From Micromonospora foliorum (GTDB lineage Bacteria; Actinomycetota; Actinomycetes; Mycobacteriales; Micromonosporaceae), in contig NZ_JAKKFF010000189.1 of the NCBI RefSeq assembly GCF_022229015.1, positions 1 through 64,000 on the forward strand: a DNA stretch of 64,000 bases, written 5' to 3'. The first letter of the stretch is position 1. Every line of letters begins with the position of its first letter. Shown in pieces: positions 8,355-15,510 of the stretch. The notes beneath the pieces were generated by a model. The model had not been told where the DNA came from. It made no database searches and saw nothing but the letters and a program-made list of their open reading frames with translations. The translations under genes and the position numbers were made by a program.

Positions 8355-8852
8355 TCAGGTGATGACGGGGCTGCGGCGCTCCAGCAGGATCACGTCGCGC
8401 CACCGGCCGTGGTGGCGGGCGACCCGTTCGCGTACGCCGATGACCCGGAAACCGGCGCGCTCGTGCAGGCGGAGGCTGGCGGTGTTCTCGCCGAAGACAC
8501 CGGACTGGATGGTCCAGACGCCGGCGGCTTCGGTGGAGGCGATCAGGGCGTCGAGCAGGAGGCGGGCGACGCCGCGGCCGCGGGCGGTGGGGTCGACGTA
8601 GATGGAGTGCTCGACCACGCCGGCGTAGACCGCGCGGGCGGAGGTGGGCGAGACGGCGACCCACCCGATCACCGTGGTGTCGCCGTCGACGGCGACGAGG
8701 CGGTGCGCGGGTAGTTTGCCGGCGTCAAACTGCGCCCACGTCGGCGCCGTGGTCTCGAAGCTGGCGTCGCCGCCGTCGAGGCCGGCCTGGTAGATCGCGA
8801 GCACCCGTGCGGCGTCGCCGGCCGTCATGGGGCGAACGGTGACCTCAGCCAT
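8355..8852 (-). CDS. arsN: ArsN-type GNAT N-acetyltransferase
   Basis: 165 aa starting MAEVTVRPMTAGDAARV. It is GNAT-fold, with acetyl-CoA loop RGRGVARLLLDALI, the preceding strand VVEHSIYVDP and the C-terminal ERAGFRVIGVRERVARHHGR. This is the phosphinothricin/arsinothricin acetyltransferase (Bar/Pat/ArsN1) pattern. That family N-acetylates the amino group of glutamate-like phosphono- or arseno-amino acids. The ATG overlaps the ArsR stop (TGATG). The ars context favours arsinothricin over phosphinothricin as substrate, but the sequence alone cannot separate them. Confidence 0.85.
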   Translation of the reverse strand: MAEVTVRPMTAGDAARVLAIYQAGLDGGDASFETTAPTWAQFDAGKLPAHRLVAVDGDTTVIGWVAVSPTSARAVYAGVVEHSIYVDPTARGRGVARLLLDALIASTEAAGVWTIQSGVFGENTASLRLHERAGFRVIGVRERVARHHGRWRDVILLERRSPVIT

Positions 8853-9178
8853 CAGCACGCTCCGTTCGGGTGGGGGGCGGGTCGGCCCATGACGACGTCG
8901 GCGGCGGAGGGGAAGCAGTCGACGCAGGCGTCGTTGATCCGGTAGTGCCGGGCGGTGCCGACCGCCTCGACGAGGACGAACCGCACCTCGGTGAGGATCT
9001 TCAGATGCTGCGAGACGGTGGACTGGGCCAGGCCGATCGCGGCGACGATCTCGCCGACGCTCATCGGTCGGGCGTGACGGGCGAGGTACTCGACGATCTG
9101 AACCCGGGTCGGGTCCGCGAGGGCCCGGAACCACGACGCGTACTGCTGCGCGGTGCTCCGGTCGAGCAACTCGTCCAC
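8852..9178 (-). CDS. arsR: ArsR/SmtB-family regulator (ArsR-1)
   Basis: 108 aa from a GTG at 9178 that has AAGGGGTGG just upstream. The winged helix reads FRALADPTRVQIVEYLA, then MSVGEIVAAIGLAQSTVSQHLKIL as recognition helix, and ARHYRIN in the wing. The classical alpha-3 CVC site is absent. Cysteines sit C-terminally instead, in DACVDCF and the final NGAC, a plausible As(III) site. It sits between the M28 peptidase and arsN genes in one operon. A perfect 16-bp palindrome (9201-9216) lies just ahead of the start. Confidence 0.92.
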   Translation of the reverse strand: MDELLDRSTAQQYASWFRALADPTRVQIVEYLARHARPMSVGEIVAAIGLAQSTVSQHLKILTEVRFVLVEAVGTARHYRINDACVDCFPSAADVVMGRPAPHPNGAC

Positions 9179-9191
9179 AACCCCACCCCTT

Positions 9192-10445
9192 CTATCGTTT
9201 ATCGCCGATCGGCGATGAAAGTGTAGCGGGCGCCGAAGCGGCCAGGTGAACGGTGGCGACAACGAGGCGGGCGATCGCCTTCAGGGTGTGCGGGTCTACG
9301 CGGTCCGGGGTGTCGGCGGGGCTGTGGTAGCCGGCCATGCCGGCGCCGATGCCCACCGCCGCGAGGCCGGCGGCGGCGTAGCGGCGGTTGTCGGAGGCGA
9401 CTGGCCCGGCGGCGAGCGGAAGGCCGGTGTGCCGCCCGGCCTGGTCGAGCAGCGCGAGCAGCGCGGGGGCCGGCCCGCCGGCCTCGACCGCGGCGGCTTG
9501 GTCGAGCAGCCCCGCGCCGTCGATGTTGATGACCAGCGGCCGAACGTCGCCGGACTGCAGCTGTTGGCTGTGGTGGGCCGAGCCCAGCGCACCGACCTCC
9601 TCGGCGTCGAGCAGCGCGACCGCTACCCCGACCCCCGCAGGGCGGGCGGCGGCAAGGATGCGGGCGGCTTCCAGGACCACCGCGACGCCGCTGGCGTTGT
9701 CGGACGCCCCGGGCTGACGCAGGCCGGGATGGTCGCCGACGCCGTCGTAGTGCGCGGTCAGCAACACCTCGATCCCACCCGGCTCAGCCGCCGGGAACCT
9801 CGCGTGGATGTTGGCGCCGGTCACGTCGCGGCGGCGCAGTGGGGTGTTCGCGCTCCACCAACCCGCACTGGTGGCGGCGGCCAGGACGGCGCGGTGGGTG
9901 CCGGCGTCGAGGGTCAGGATGGGCAGCGGTCCCGGGTCCGGTCCGGCGAGGACCGTGTACTGCCAGCCGTCGGCGTCGACAGCCCGGCTCACCAGCAGAC
10001 CCGCGGCGCCCGAGGCGTCGCGGGCGGCGTCGAGAGGGTTCCCGCCCGCAGGCACCACCAGCCACCGGCCGGTCGGGTCGTTGCTGCCGGCCACACCCAA
10101 CGGGCCGCGCCTGACCTCAGACGTGTCGGCTGAGGTGGAGTGGACCGCGACCTCGCGGCCGAAGGTCAGCCGCGTCGAGGTCTCACCCTCACCCCAGACG
10201 ACCGCCGGCGCCGCGTACAGCTCGGGCACGTTGCGGACCGGGAAGTCATCAGTGTCGACCGCCGCGCCGAGGTCGGCGAGGTGCGCGACGAGCCAGGCGC
10301 GGGCGGCGGCGCCGCCGGCCGTGCCGACCCGCCGGCCGGTGAATTCAGCCGAGGCGAGAGCAGTGACCGTGGCGGCCATCCGCTCTGCCGACACCAGGGG
10401 AAGTAGCGCGTCAAGGTGGGCGACCGACTCCGATCCGGCGGTCAT
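9192..10445 (-). CDS. M28-family zinc aminopeptidase-like protein
   Basis: 417 aa starting MTAGSESVAHLDALLPL. M28 metal ligands are visible: LLTAHYDG (His, Asp region), QPGASDNASGVAV (bridging Asp), LLDAEEVGALGSAHH (catalytic and ligand Glu), NIDGAG (Asp), and GYHSPADTPDRVD near the C-terminus (His). A PA-like insert domain precedes the catalytic part. No signal peptide is seen, so it is probably cytoplasmic. The ATG overlaps the stop of the Cys-rich peptide gene by four bases (ATGA). An M28 peptidase is unexpected in an ars operon, and the coupled Cys-Cys peptide is an obvious candidate substrate. Confidence 0.85.
   Translation of the reverse strand: MTAGSESVAHLDALLPLVSAERMAATVTALASAEFTGRRVGTAGGAAARAWLVAHLADLGAAVDTDDFPVRNVPELYAAPAVVWGEGETSTRLTFGREVAVHSTSADTSEVRRGPLGVAGSNDPTGRWLVVPAGGNPLDAARDASGAAGLLVSRAVDADGWQYTVLAGPDPGPLPILTLDAGTHRAVLAAATSAGWWSANTPLRRRDVTGANIHARFPAAEPGGIEVLLTAHYDGVGDHPGLRQPGASDNASGVAVVLEAARILAAARPAGVGVAVALLDAEEVGALGSAHHSQQLQSGDVRPLVINIDGAGLLDQAAAVEAGGPAPALLALLDQAGRHTGLPLAAGPVASDNRRYAAAGLAAVGIGAGMAGYHSPADTPDRVDPHTLKAIARLVVATVHLAASAPATLSSPIGDKR
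9201..9216. promoter_or_regulatory. 16-bp palindrome, candidate ArsR-1 operator
   Basis: ATCGCCGA-TCGGCGAT is perfect. It lies inside the last codons of the peptidase gene and 23 bases upstream of arsR-1. It could allow separate, autoregulated expression of arsR-arsN. Confidence 0.45.
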
Positions 10446-10702
10446 CCGCAGCACCCCTGACCCGTCGTGACGGCTTCGGTCTTCGCCTCGGTGCCGCAGC
10501 AGGAGCCGGCCGCTTCGGCGGCCTGCTGGCTGCCGCAGCACGGCCCCGCCGTCGGCAACTGCCCAGCGGGCGGGAGGATCGAGCCGACCGCCTGCGCGGG
10601 GCTGCCGCAGCAGGAACCGGAGCCGCTCACGGCCAGGGCGGCGACCGGATCACCGGCGAACCCGCCCGCCGTCGCGGGGCTGATCTGGGTGTTCTCGCTC
10701 AT
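10442..10702 (-). CDS. 86-aa cysteine-pair (CCG) peptide
   Basis: Starts MSENTQISPATAGGFAGDP. Four Cys-Cys pairs, at residues 31-32, 55-56, 68-69 and 84-85, are each followed by Gly; the protein ends GQGCCG. The remainder is Ala/Gly/Ser/Pro/Gln-rich, without aromatic residues except one Phe and with no signal peptide. It looks like a flexible thiol-rich carrier: a metallothionein-like As(III) scavenger, or a precursor peptide. AAAGG lies 7 bases ahead of the ATG. Its stop overlaps the M28 peptidase start, and it sits 15 bases after the CxxC microprotein gene. I know of no named family. The CC-G motif recurs in the tail of the flavoprotein encoded four genes downstream. Confidence 0.75.
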   Translation of the reverse strand: MSENTQISPATAGGFAGDPVAALAVSGSGSCCGSPAQAVGSILPPAGQLPTAGPCCGSQQAAEAAGSCCGTEAKTEAVTTGQGCCG

Positions 10703-10717
10703 CACACAACCTTTCGG

Positions 10718-10867
10718 TTACCGGGCGCCGATCAGGGCGTAGGCGGTGTCACGGACCTGGTCGAAGCGCCGCTGCGCCCGCTGCGCCGCGGTGGACACCC
10801 GCGCGCAGGAGTCACAGAACCGCGCCCCCGCCTGGGCTTTCGCCGTACGTCGTGCTGTGCCGAACAT
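10718..10867 (-). CDS. 49-aa CxxC microprotein
   Basis: Begins MFGTARRTAKAQAGARF and ends YALIGAR. One CDSC motif is at residues 18-21 within an otherwise basic, helical sequence. GGGAAGGGAG precedes the ATG at a good distance. It is the first gene of the minus-strand ars operon, divergent from arsR at 10953. The 85-bp divergent region holds two operator-like sequences. The product might bind As(III) or another metal through the CxxC pair, or act as a partner of the peptide made by the next gene. Both are inference. Confidence 0.6.
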   Translation of the reverse strand: MFGTARRTAKAQAGARFCDSCARVSTAAQRAQRRFDQVRDTAYALIGAR

Positions 10868-10902
10868 GACGACTCCCTTCCCACGACGCCTGTCTCGACG
10901 TC

Positions 10903-10914
10903 TGTCGAATCAGA
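10903..10914 (-). promoter_or_regulatory. Shared ars-cluster operator, copy B
   Basis: TCTGATTCGACA on the minus strand, followed by TCGAGACA, 36 bases ahead of the CxxC microprotein gene. Its sister copy is at 8305-8316. Confidence 0.55.
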
Positions 10915-10928
10915 GAGTTGCACGCTGC

Positions 10929-10943
10929 TTAGACACCTGTCAA
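10929..10943. promoter_or_regulatory. ArsR-type operator between divergent genes
   Basis: TTAGACACCTGTCAA has GACA/TGTC arms around two bases and resembles classical ArsR/SmtB boxes. It ends 9 bases before arsR-2, whose transcript is therefore probably short-leadered. On the other strand the TTGACA part could serve as a -35 box for the minus-strand operon. Confidence 0.5.
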
Positions 10944-10952
10944 CCTAGAGGC

Positions 10953-11330
10953 ATGTCAAAGCAAGCCGGGTCGCTTCCCGTCATCGACCTCACCGCCGAC
11001 ACGCCGTGCTGCCCGCCGCTGGCGCAGAGCCCGGTGCCGGCGCAGACCGCCGCGGTGCTCGCGCTGGCGTTCAAGGCGCTCGGCGACCCGGTGCGGCTGC
11101 AGCTGATGTCGATGATCGCCTCCGCGAAGAGCGGGGAGGCGTGCGTCTGCGACCTGACCCCGGCGTTCGACCTGACCGGGCCGACGATCTCGCACCACCT
11201 CAAGACGCTGCGCGAGGCCGGCCTCGTCGACGCCGAACGCCGCGGCACCTGGGTGTACTACCGGGCCCGGCCGGCCATCCTGCGTCAGCTCGCCGGACTG
11301 CTCAGCGTCGAACCGGCCGCCGTGGCCTGA
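10953..11330 (+). CDS. arsR: ArsR regulator with canonical CxC site (ArsR-2)
   Basis: 125 aa starting MSKQAGSLPVID. The helix ACVCDLTPAF places Cys64 and Cys66 in the classical alpha-3 As(III)/Sb(III) site, followed by GPTISHHLKTLREAGLV and the wing TWVYYRAR. An additional Cys pair sits in the N-terminal arm (TPCCPP, residues 19-20). It is divergent from the Cys-peptide operon and likely controls both directions through 10929-10943. The 3' end overlaps the convergent flavoprotein gene by 29 bases. Confidence 0.95.
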   Translation: MSKQAGSLPVIDLTADTPCCPPLAQSPVPAQTAAVLALAFKALGDPVRLQLMSMIASAKSGEACVCDLTPAFDLTGPTISHHLKTLREAGLVDAERRGTWVYYRARPAILRQLAGLLSVEPAAVA

Positions 11331-12411
11331 GGCCTGCGCGGCGACCCGGGGCGGGTAGGCGCTCGGCCAGGGCGGTGGCGACGTGGGTGGCGTCGCGGCC
11401 GACGCCGCGCAGGGTGTTCGACGCGAACGAGCGTTGGAACTCCAGCCCCAGGTAGGTCAGCGTGGGGTGGGTGGTGGAGATCCCGCCGACGTGTTCGGGC
11501 GTGCCGTCAGCGGTGAGGGCGCCGAGCGTGGCGAGGTATCCGAGGTTCGGCCGGTAGCCGGTCGCGAAGATCACCGCGTCGACCGGCTCGCACGTGCCGT
11601 CGGGCCATCTGACGCCCTCGGGGGTGAAGGCGGTGACCATGTCCCGGCGGTCGAGCAGGCCGCGGGCGATGGCGTCGCGGTAGACGCCGGTGTCGAGCAC
11701 CGCGGCATGACGGATCAGGCGGGTGAGCACCGCGCGCGGGAGGCGGTCAGCCCCGGTGACATCCAGCCAGTGGTGCAGGTCCCGGCCGCGGATGCGCTGC
11801 GGCACGAACTGGATCGGCGCCCGGGTCGCCAGGGTGACCCGTGCGGTCGGCGCCAACTCGTGGGCGACCTGGACGGCGGAGTTCCCGGCGCCGACCACGA
11901 TGACCCGCTTGCCGGCGTACGTCTCGGGCCGCCGGTATTGCGCGACGTGGCGCACCTCGCCGGTGTAGTCGCCGAGACCGGGCAGCGCCGGCAGGTGCGG
12001 GTTGCCGAACGAGCCGCTGGCCGCGATGATCCCCGCCGCCGCGATCTCGTCGCCGCTGTCGGTGCTCACCAGATAGCCGCCGCCGGGGCGTTGACGCACG
12101 GCGGCGACCCGTACGCCGGTACGGATCTCGGCGTCGATCCCGCTGGCGTAGCGACGCAGGTAGGCGACGACCTCGTCACGCGTCGGGTACCGCTGCGGAT
12201 CGCCCCCGTCGAACGCCAGGCCTGCCAGGGCGCTGAAGCGGGCCGGGGAGAACAGGGTGAGGCTGTCGTAGTAGTCCGGCCACGAACCCACCGCCTCGGC
12301 GCCTGCCTCCAGCACGAGGGGGCGCAGGCCAGCGGTCAGGGCGGCGTGGGCGGCGGCGAGGCCGGACTGGCCGCCGCCGACGATGATCACAGGATCTCCA
12401 GAGGTGGTCAC
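11302..12411 (-). CDS. arsO: ArsO-like flavin monooxygenase (FAD/NAD(P)H)
   Basis: 369 aa. FAD motif VIIVGGGQSGLAAAHAA is at the very N-terminus and NADPH motif VIVVGAGNSAVQVAHE in the middle. The Baeyer-Villiger-like stretch is VRHVAQYRRPETYAGK, and the ATGYRPNLGYL motif is near the C-terminus. Such flavoproteins in ars clusters are named ArsO, with a proposed role in arsenical oxidation. A GTG at 12411 starts the gene and no ribosome site is visible, so the transcript may be leaderless. An inverted repeat (12426-12443) lies between it and the divergent arsR-3. Confidence 0.85.
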   Translation of the reverse strand: MTTSGDPVIIVGGGQSGLAAAHAALTAGLRPLVLEAGAEAVGSWPDYYDSLTLFSPARFSALAGLAFDGGDPQRYPTRDEVVAYLRRYASGIDAEIRTGVRVAAVRQRPGGGYLVSTDSGDEIAAAGIIAASGSFGNPHLPALPGLGDYTGEVRHVAQYRRPETYAGKRVIVVGAGNSAVQVAHELAPTARVTLATRAPIQFVPQRIRGRDLHHWLDVTGADRLPRAVLTRLIRHAAVLDTGVYRDAIARGLLDRRDMVTAFTPEGVRWPDGTCEPVDAVIFATGYRPNLGYLATLGALTADGTPEHVGGISTTHPTLTYLGLEFQRSFASNTLRGVGRDATHVATALAERLPAPGRRAGLRPRRPVRR

Positions 12412-12425
12412 GCCAATATCGTATC

Positions 12426-12443
12426 GTCATTTCGTTGAATGAC
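12426..12443. promoter_or_regulatory. Operator between arsO and arsR-3
   Basis: GTCATT-TCGTTG-AATGAC has perfect 6-bp arms in the 63-bp divergent gap. It is suited to an ArsR dimer controlling both genes. It differs from the other operators in the cluster. Confidence 0.6.
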
Positions 12444-12474
12444 AATATGACTGCGGTGCGGGAAGGTGTCAGGC

Positions 12475-12819
12475 ATGGATGAGCCTTCGCCCTCGCAGGT
12501 GACCCCGCGCGCGACGGCGCCGCCCGGCGGCCCGAGCGGGTTGGCGCCGGACACCCAGGAGTTCCTCAAGGCGCTGGGCAGTCCCACCCGCCAACGGATC
12601 ATGATGCTGTTCGCCCAAGGTGCCGAGCTGTCCGTCGGGCACGTCGCCAAGCGCATCGGGATCAGCCAGGCGACCGCGTCGCAGCAGCTGACCCTGCTGC
12701 GACGGGGGCGGGTCGTTGCCTCGCGGCGCGACGGCAAGACGGTCTACTACCGGGCCGACCGCGACGGCGCGCAGGCAGCGCTGGCCGAACTGCAGTCCTA
12801 CCTCAAGACCTGCTGCTGA
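12475..12819 (+). CDS. arsR: ArsR-family regulator with C-terminal Cys pair (ArsR-3)
   Basis: 114 aa starting MDEPSPSQVTPR. The N-terminal arm is followed by FLKALGSPTRQRIMMLF, SVGHVAKRIGISQATASQQLTLLRRG and the wing KTVYYRADRDG. The CVC site is missing; the only Cys residues are the terminal KTCC. GGAAGG lies 8 bases before the chosen ATG. An in-frame GTG at 12466 would add three residues. It is divergent from arsO with a shared operator. A terminal vicinal thiol as the sensing site is a reasonable inference. Confidence 0.92.
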   Translation: MDEPSPSQVTPRATAPPGGPSGLAPDTQEFLKALGSPTRQRIMMLFAQGAELSVGHVAKRIGISQATASQQLTLLRRGRVVASRRDGKTVYYRADRDGAQAALAELQSYLKTCC

Positions 12820-12858
12820 ACCGACCTCGTCCCGAGGGCGGCAGACTGCCCGGCGACG

Positions 12859-12946
12859 TCAAGCACCGCGGCACCTGGGTGTACTACCGCGCCAGGGGGC
12901 CATCTTGCGCCAACTTGCCGCTCTGCTCACCGTCGACGGCACCAGG
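12859..12946 (+). pseudogene. Remnant of an arsR 3' end
   Basis: The stretch encodes HRGTWVYYRAR, then after a one-frame shift AILRQLAALLTVDG. It closely follows the end of arsR-2 (RRGTWVYYRAR, AILRQLAGLLSVEP). There is no start and no upstream half, so it is a frameshifted fragment, probably left by recombination between arsR copies. The rest of 12820-13064 shows nothing else. Confidence 0.75.
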
Positions 12947-13064
12947 CGTGACCGCAGCTTGGGTCCGTTCACGACGACGGCGATCCGGGGACAGCCGTAT
13001 TTGCCAGCAACGGTGCGGATCAGGCGGCGGCTCGCCCGGATCATGCGACCGGCCATCAAAGCGG

Positions 13065-13889
13065 TCATTCGGCCGTGGCGTGGCGCCACACCTTGATCGA
13101 GGAGAGCACCAGCAACGCGGCGAGGCCGGGGATGAGGATGGCGTCGGGAACGACGCCGAGCAGCAGCCCGCCCAGGATGGCGCCGGCGATCGACCCGCTG
13201 GCGAAGGCGCCAGCGAGGCGGGCATGACGGCGCAGAACAACGAAGCTGCCGTCGCGGCTGTAGCGGGCGAACGCGACGAGCATGGTCGGCAGGGACACCG
13301 CCAAGGACAGGCTTCCGGCGATCTTGATGTCGGTGCCGAACAGCAGCACGATCGTCGGAATCAGCAGTTCCCCACCGGCGACGCCCATGATCGCGGCGAC
13401 GACGCCGATGAAGAAGCCGGCGACCACGCCGGCCGCGATGACCGCCACCGGGGTCAGCGTGAGCTGCCCGAGCGTGCCGACATGATTGCCGATCAGCGCC
13501 GCGGCGATGAGCACCAAGAGCGCGGCCAGGACGCGGTAGAGCGTCGATGAGCGCATTCGGGTGGCCCAGGACGCGCCAACCCACGCGCCGAACAGGCTGC
13601 CGGCCAGCAGATTGAGCACCACGCTCCAGTGCGGGGCCAGCGCGGACAGGGGCACTGCGGCGAGGCGGGCGGGCAGGGCGGTGAGGACCACCACCAGGCT
13701 GAGCGCCTTGTTGAGGATCACGGCCTGGAGCGCGGCGAACCCGAACAGCGTGATCAGCAGGGGTAGCCGGAACTCGGCGCCGCCGAGACCGATCATGCCG
13801 CCGAGTACCCCGACGGCGGCGCCGGCTGCGACAGCCAGCAGCAACGAGGAGCGACCCACGAGGTGGCGGGCGGCGGGCGGTGTCAGCAC
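13065..13889 (-). CDS. TSUP (TauE/SafE)-family permease
   Basis: 274 aa with about eight hydrophobic helices in two homologous halves. Each half has the TSUP signature: VGVLGGMIGLGGAEFRLPLL at the N-terminus and GFFIGVVAAIMGVAGGELLIP in the middle. The GTG start has only a weak ribosome site. TSUP proteins export sulfite, sulfoacetate and related anions. In ars clusters they may move an arsenical or thio-compound, but the substrate is not known. It is convergent with arsR-3 and its remnant. The gap 13890-14061 shows no feature. Confidence 0.85.
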   Translation of the reverse strand: MLTPPAARHLVGRSSLLLAVAAGAAVGVLGGMIGLGGAEFRLPLLITLFGFAALQAVILNKALSLVVVLTALPARLAAVPLSALAPHWSVVLNLLAGSLFGAWVGASWATRMRSSTLYRVLAALLVLIAAALIGNHVGTLGQLTLTPVAVIAAGVVAGFFIGVVAAIMGVAGGELLIPTIVLLFGTDIKIAGSLSLAVSLPTMLVAFARYSRDGSFVVLRRHARLAGAFASGSIAGAILGGLLLGVVPDAILIPGLAALLVLSSIKVWRHATAE

Positions 13890-14061
13890 CGCTCGAACCC
13901 TACGAGGCCGCGGTGAAACCCAATAGAGCTGAGCGACTACCGGCCACCTCGAAGCAGGTCATCGGGTGGACGGCCCAGGCGACGGGTCAACGCCCAGCAG
14001 CGTCAAGTTCTCCCGCCCTGAACTGCGAAGGCGCACCCAGGAGCACCTCCCTCACTCCCGT

Positions 14062-14096
14062 TTGACATTCAGGTGATCACTCAGTAATCATTGAGT
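14062..14096 (+). promoter_or_regulatory. Leaderless promoter with embedded operator for the arsRC operon
   Basis: TTGACA (14062-14067), a 17-base spacer and TAATCA (14085-14090) place the start point at or near the ATG at 14099. The inverted repeat ACTCA-N8-TGAGT (14079-14096) overlaps the -10 region, the expected site for ArsR repression. Confidence 0.65.
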
Positions 14097-14098
14097 CA

Positions 14099-14800
14099 AT
14101 GACTACTGAGTTGGCTTCCTTGCAGGGGCGCGCCCGGATCCACGCCGCGCTCGGCGACCCGGCGCGCCTGGCGATCGTGGACGCGCTCACCCTCGGCGAC
14201 GCCTCCCCGGGAGAGATCGCCCAGGACCTTCAGATGCCGACCAACCTGGTCGCCCACCACGTCAAGGTGCTCACCGAAGCTGGCTTGGTCGGGCGCGGCC
14301 GGTCCGAGGGCGATCGGCGTCGCACCTACCTGCGGCTGCGGCCCGAGGCCCTCGTCGCGCTGAACCCGGCGCCGTTGACCGGGGTGCGGCGGGTGGTGTT
14401 CGTGTGCACCCGCAACTCCGCCCGCTCGCAACTGGCCGCCGCCCTCTGGTCGGATCGCACCCACACCGCAGCGGCGTCCGCGGGCACGAAACCCGCCCAG
14501 CGGGTCCACCCGCGTGCCGTCGCCGTCGCCCACCGGCACGGGCTGGCACTGAACCCGACCGGCACCTTTCACATCGCCGACATCGTCCGCGACGACGACC
14601 TGGTCATCGCCGTCTGCGACAACGCCCACGAGGAACTCACCGGCCCGGTCCGGCCTCGGCTGCACTGGTCGGTGCCCGACCCGGTCCGGGCCGACACCGA
14701 CGACGCGTTCGAGGCCGCGTTCGCCGACCTCGCCGCCCGCGTCGAGCGCGTCGCCCCCGTCATCACCCCCGCCATGGATCCGGGAGGACACCGTGACTGA
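14099..14800 (+). CDS. ArsR-ArsC fusion: regulator joined to arsenate reductase-like domain
   Basis: 233 aa. Residues 1-95 are an ArsR winged helix (HAALGDPARLAIVDAL, SPGEIAQDLQMPTNLVAHHVKVL, RRTYLRL). Residues 98-233 are a low-molecular-weight phosphatase fold with P-loop C103-TRNSA-R109 and the late DDLVIAVCDNAHEE. There is no alpha-3 CVC site. The reductase half lacks the [10 protein letters not shown] motif of the two ArsC proteins downstream, so it may sense or bind rather than turn over. It is the first gene of a plus-strand operon and overlaps the next gene by 8 bases. Confidence 0.88.
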   Translation: MTTELASLQGRARIHAALGDPARLAIVDALTLGDASPGEIAQDLQMPTNLVAHHVKVLTEAGLVGRGRSEGDRRRTYLRLRPEALVALNPAPLTGVRRVVFVCTRNSARSQLAAALWSDRTHTAAASAGTKPAQRVHPRAVAVAHRHGLALNPTGTFHIADIVRDDDLVIAVCDNAHEELTGPVRPRLHWSVPDPVRADTDDAFEAAFADLAARVERVAPVITPAMDPGGHRD

Positions 14801-15455
14801 CACCAGCCCCCACCCGCTTCAGGAAATCTCCGTCGACCAGCAGGTCGCCCTGCGCACCGCGGCCACACGCCTCGCCGCCGAATTCGCCGGCATCTACGGC
14901 GCCGAGACCATCGAGGCGTTCCTGCAGTCCAGCTACGACCAGTTCGCCACCGCCGGCAGCATCCCCAACTACCTGCCCCTGCTCGCCGAGCGGTTCGCCC
15001 GCCAGCGCCTGCGCGCCCTCGCCCGGGTCGAGGGTCACCACCGCGACGGCCGCCCGGTGGTGCTGTTCCTCTGCACCCACAACGCCGGCCGCTCCCAGAT
15101 GGCGTTGGGCTTCTTCACCCACCTCGCCGGCGACAACGCCGTGGCGTGGTCCGGGGGGAGCGAGCCCGGCATCGAGGTCAACCCCGCCGCGATCGCGGCG
15201 ATGACCGAACGCGGCATCGACATCACCGACGAGTTCCCCAAGCCCTGGACCGACGAGGTGATCCGCGCCGCCGACGTCGTGATCACCATGGGCTGCGGCG
15301 ACGCCTGCCCGGTCTTTCCCGGCACCCGCTACGAGAACTGGGACCTCGACGACCCCGCCGACCAGAGCCTGACCGACGTCCGGCCGATCCGCGACGAGAT
15401 CGAACGCCGCGTCCGCCGCCTGCTCGACGACCTGAACGTCACCGCCACCCGATAG
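14793..15455 (+). CDS. arsC: Arsenate reductase with N-terminal three-helix domain
   Basis: 220 aa. Residues 1-80 form a helical region (QQVALRTAATRLAAEFAGIYGAE) like the three-helix dimerisation module of actinobacterial ArsC. From residue 88 it is a low-molecular-weight phosphatase-like reductase with nucleophile C94 in CTHNAGRS. It also has [23 protein letters not shown] and the C-terminal VRPIRDEIERRV. In actinobacteria such enzymes use mycothiol/mycoredoxin to reduce As(V). It is the second gene of the operon. Confidence 0.92.
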   Translation: MTDTSPHPLQEISVDQQVALRTAATRLAAEFAGIYGAETIEAFLQSSYDQFATAGSIPNYLPLLAERFARQRLRALARVEGHHRDGRPVVLFLCTHNAGRSQMALGFFTHLAGDNAVAWSGGSEPGIEVNPAAIAAMTERGIDITDEFPKPWTDEVIRAADVVITMGCGDACPVFPGTRYENWDLDDPADQSLTDVRPIRDEIERRVRRLLDDLNVTATR

Positions 15456-15510
15456 ACCCGCCGGCCCGACATCGGCTCGCACCGTCAGCGCACTAGGAGA
15501 GAACCAACTG

